This document shows, one piece after another, positions 61,533 to 64,000 of a stretch of 64,000 bases of DNA. The position numbers and the translations under genes are program-made. The stretch covers positions 4,046,339 to 4,110,338 of the forward strand of contig CM049316.1 of NCBI GenBank assembly GCA_026874595.1, read 5' to 3'. Each line of letters opens with the position of its first letter. The stretch's first letter is position 1. This DNA is from Sipunculus nudus. Its lineage: Eukaryota; Annelida; Sipuncula; Golfingiida; Sipunculidae. The notes below the pieces were generated by a model. That model made no database searches. It worked only from the letters and a program-made list of their open reading frames with translations, and was not told where the DNA came from.

Positions 61533-63469
61533 CTGGCTTGAAAGCTCAGACTTAGCCATGTAGATCCAATTTAAGTGCCCCATGAATTGTTTATTTTGTG
61601 ATAGGCATTAATGTTTATGTTACGGCAGGCACTCACTGGTTTGGTGTCATCAGGTTCATAGCCTCACTCTGAGTTTGGCAAAACATAGTTGCAAGGAATA
61701 AAGCAGCCCATTTAAAAATCTGTTCATCCTTGCTTCCCCGGATCACACAGCCATTACTCAGTGATACACTGATCATTTTGAAGACATGACTTAACGCATT
61801 TCTTTCTTTTAATCAAAATCAACAAAGCCACAAGCCTGCATGTCTTCTCTCACACCCAGTGTGTCTGGAGACTCTAAGTCGGTAAGTGTCATTATTATCA
61901 AAGGGCGAAATCTTGATACAGCATGAACACCATGTTACAGATAAACAAGATTTCTCTACCTTGTCATGACCCAAGAGAAACACAAGCAACCAATGTTAAA
62001 GATTCTTCTGTTTTCTGTACTGTAAACTTAGAACTCCTATTTTTGGTCCCTAAGATTATCAGAAGATTTGAACTGTCCAGACATCTTGCATATCTAGCAT
62101 TGCATTTGTTACCTAAGGTAAACTAACAAATGACCCATGGGTCATGACGCTCAGCTGCCAAGCATGACCTGCGACATCATGGGCTGCAATTCACAACTTC
62201 TAGTAAAATTGTTGCAGAACCTATATGCCAATTTTGTTTAAACTTTCTACATTGCCATAAATTCTTATCATATATGTCTGGTTAAAACATAGTGAATGAT
62301 GGTCTAAGGCAAAATGTATGGTTGTTGAGCTATCAGGAACTTATCCCACAGCTTGCTTGATACCTGTCAGTCTCAAAAGGAATACCACACAGGCCACATA
62401 TAAGATCAAAATATAGCAAAAGATCAAGGGAATCCATGCAAGAATTATTGTGAAACAGGTGCTTCCATATTAATTTTTATTCAATACAAGCCAACTGTAC
62501 TGAGCTTTCATAAATGATGGTCATATTTATGAAGAAATCTTTGACCCAATGCTAGATTACATTAATATACATCCCACTGCAATCACATTAATAGTTCTTG
62601 AGATAATATGTTCAAAAGGAATTTAAAGATGGCGTCCTGGTGGCCATATTGGATTTCTGACAGGTCGGAAATTGAACAACAAATATCCTCTAAAAGGGAC
62701 CAAACATCATAAAAAAATCACAGAAACTGTCCTGGCAAAAGGATTTCTAAAATGGCTACCTGGCAGACATAATGGTTTTCTGACAAGTCACACATCCTCC
62801 AATAAGACACTAAACTTGTAGCAATTGCTTCAAAGAATGTTACAGTTATGAATGTCCAAAACAATTCAAAAGGCATGATCAGGTTGGAGAGCTCTCATAT
62901 CAGATTTATGAACATGCAAATGTAAAAAGTGCAAGTCCAATTTGTTTTAATTATCAGCTTGCTATTCAATGGGGTCAGCAGGGTAGGTAAACTGCAAAAC
63001 CTAAAAGAAAAGAAATGCAGAAAGCATCACTAAGAGTCTTGTAATCAAATAAAGCCATCCTAAATCCAGGTACAGACCCACATATTATCAGAATAATCAC
63101 TTGCTGGTATATCTGATGATTTGTATAATAATATTCAGATATCTAGAAAACTAAGTTTATTGCTATGATTCCATGATATAAACTGCAAAATGTTCCCATC
63201 ATTTTATAAATCAGTAGCTAAACTTAAAACTTAACTCTCATAGTCTTAATGCCTGGCCAAAGCATTCCGGCAACAGTGTTTTTGTTATGCACTAATGATA
63301 TATCCTTATCACTCCATGAGCTGATACAAAAGGGAGTCATATATCACAAGTGTCACTGACAATTATGGGCACATAGTGAGATGTACCAGTTGTGAGTGCC
63401 ATATGGTTATATATTCAAGAAAACAAGAAAAATAGAGATGGTCTACAAAATAAGTTATTGTGAACATCC

Positions 63470-64000
63470 CTGACCTATGACCTTGGCCTTTTGCCCACAT
63501 ATCAACTGGATTCTTTCTAAATGATGGGTAACACTAACCACTTACATCTGGCCGGGGGTAATTATTTGGCAACCAATGAGTGAATAACTTAGACCTGCAA
63601 CCTTTAACCTTCTGACCAGCTGACCTCAAAATCAATTAGTTATTTCTTCATGCAAAAAGACCCATAAATATGAAGTTTGAATCAAATTCAGTGATGCATA
63701 GATGTGGCATATGTGAAAGACTGAAGGTTTGGGTTGAATAGTTTCACTTGAAATATGTTCACAAGCATTTAGAACAATATTGTGACCTTGACCTTTGACC
63801 TTTTGAACTCAACATCAATAGGCTTCTTCTCCTATTGGTAGGTAAGCCATAAATGACAGATGGAAAGTATAGATTGAAACGTTTGCTGAAAATGACTCCA
63901 CGCAAGAAGAGAGTGCTGTGAACTTGACCTTTGACCTCAAAATCAGCAGGTCTTTTCCCCTGTTGGCAGAGAAGCGATATCAGTGCTGAAAGGTTTGGAA
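63470..64000. repeat. Diverged tandem repeat with TGACCTTGACCTTTGACC core
   Basis: Three or more units of roughly 150-170 bp each begin with a variant of GTGACCTTGACCTTTGACCT and continue with a phrase like CAATAGGCTTCTTCTCCTA. The same core occurs at 42.19, 44.58 and 54.64 kb. It continues past the window edge. Confidence 0.6.

Larger units (their letters stand above)
59785..64000. other. Sequence upstream of the alternative exon array, mostly non-coding
   Basis: Apart from the weak candidate exon near 61489-61532 and the TA run, I find no supported coding sequence. A CATGGGTCATGACGCTCAGC left-end relic of the GCTCAGCTGA repeat family is at about 62137-62157. Diverged tandem repeats with GGTGGCCATATTGGATTTCT (about 62620-62900) and with TGACCTTTGACCT (63470-64000) fill much of the end. 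The 5' half of the TEP gene is expected beyond 64000. Confidence 0.55.

Overview
This is a window from a eukaryotic nuclear genome, AT-rich and intron-rich, and very probably from a bivalve mollusc. The dispersed repeats (AGCGCCCCCTAGTGGCC-type blocks, GACGGACGG and AAAC tails, TGACCTTGACCTTTGACC modules) and the gene architecture both point that way. I cannot name the species. The ORFs are short because coding sequence sits in exons of about 70-270 bp.

The window is dominated by one minus-strand gene: a thioester-containing protein of the alpha-2-macroglobulin/complement/CD109 family. Fourteen constitutive 3' exons (6694-30250) join in perfect phase into a 765-residue C-terminal half. In order they carry the MG7-like and linker segments, the thioester site GCGEQ, the rest of the thioester domain including a C3-like catalytic His (VIHTEM), a receptor-binding-like domain, and a hydrophobic tail that looks like a GPI-anchor signal. 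The 5' half of the gene is not confidently in the window and probably lies beyond 64000.

Upstream of these (32180-59784) lie seven alternative copies of a single exon, the one encoding the hypervariable bait-like segment followed by the conserved VRxxFPETWxW motif. All seven use the same phases (enter at phase 1, leave at phase 2) and all have lengths of 3n+1, so exactly one can be included per in-frame mRNA. This is a mutually exclusive exon array that lets one locus make several versions of an immune effector. Comparable arrays are known in Drosophila Tep2 and in scallop CfTEP. Here the array is split into three groups (59.3-59.8 kb with 56.2-57.6 kb, 36.6-38.1 kb, and 32.2-32.4 kb) by large repeat blocks.

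The non-coding sequence is mostly repeats. There is a 36-bp minisatellite of about 64 copies (22543-24836) in the intron just upstream of the thioester exon, and a 41-bp minisatellite (18107-18809). Tandem repeats of 177 bp, about 330 bp, 601 bp and about 2.4 kb occur, and two copies of a palindrome-rich dispersed repeat lie at 8.3-10.2 kb and 32.7-35.2 kb. An approximately 8-kb nested insertion occupies 46266-54222. The 40-46 kb repeats carry eight same-direction CTCF-like motifs between two groups of alternative exons. Bases 1-152 may be the edge of a second gene. I saw no tRNA, rRNA, reverse transcriptase or transposase gene.
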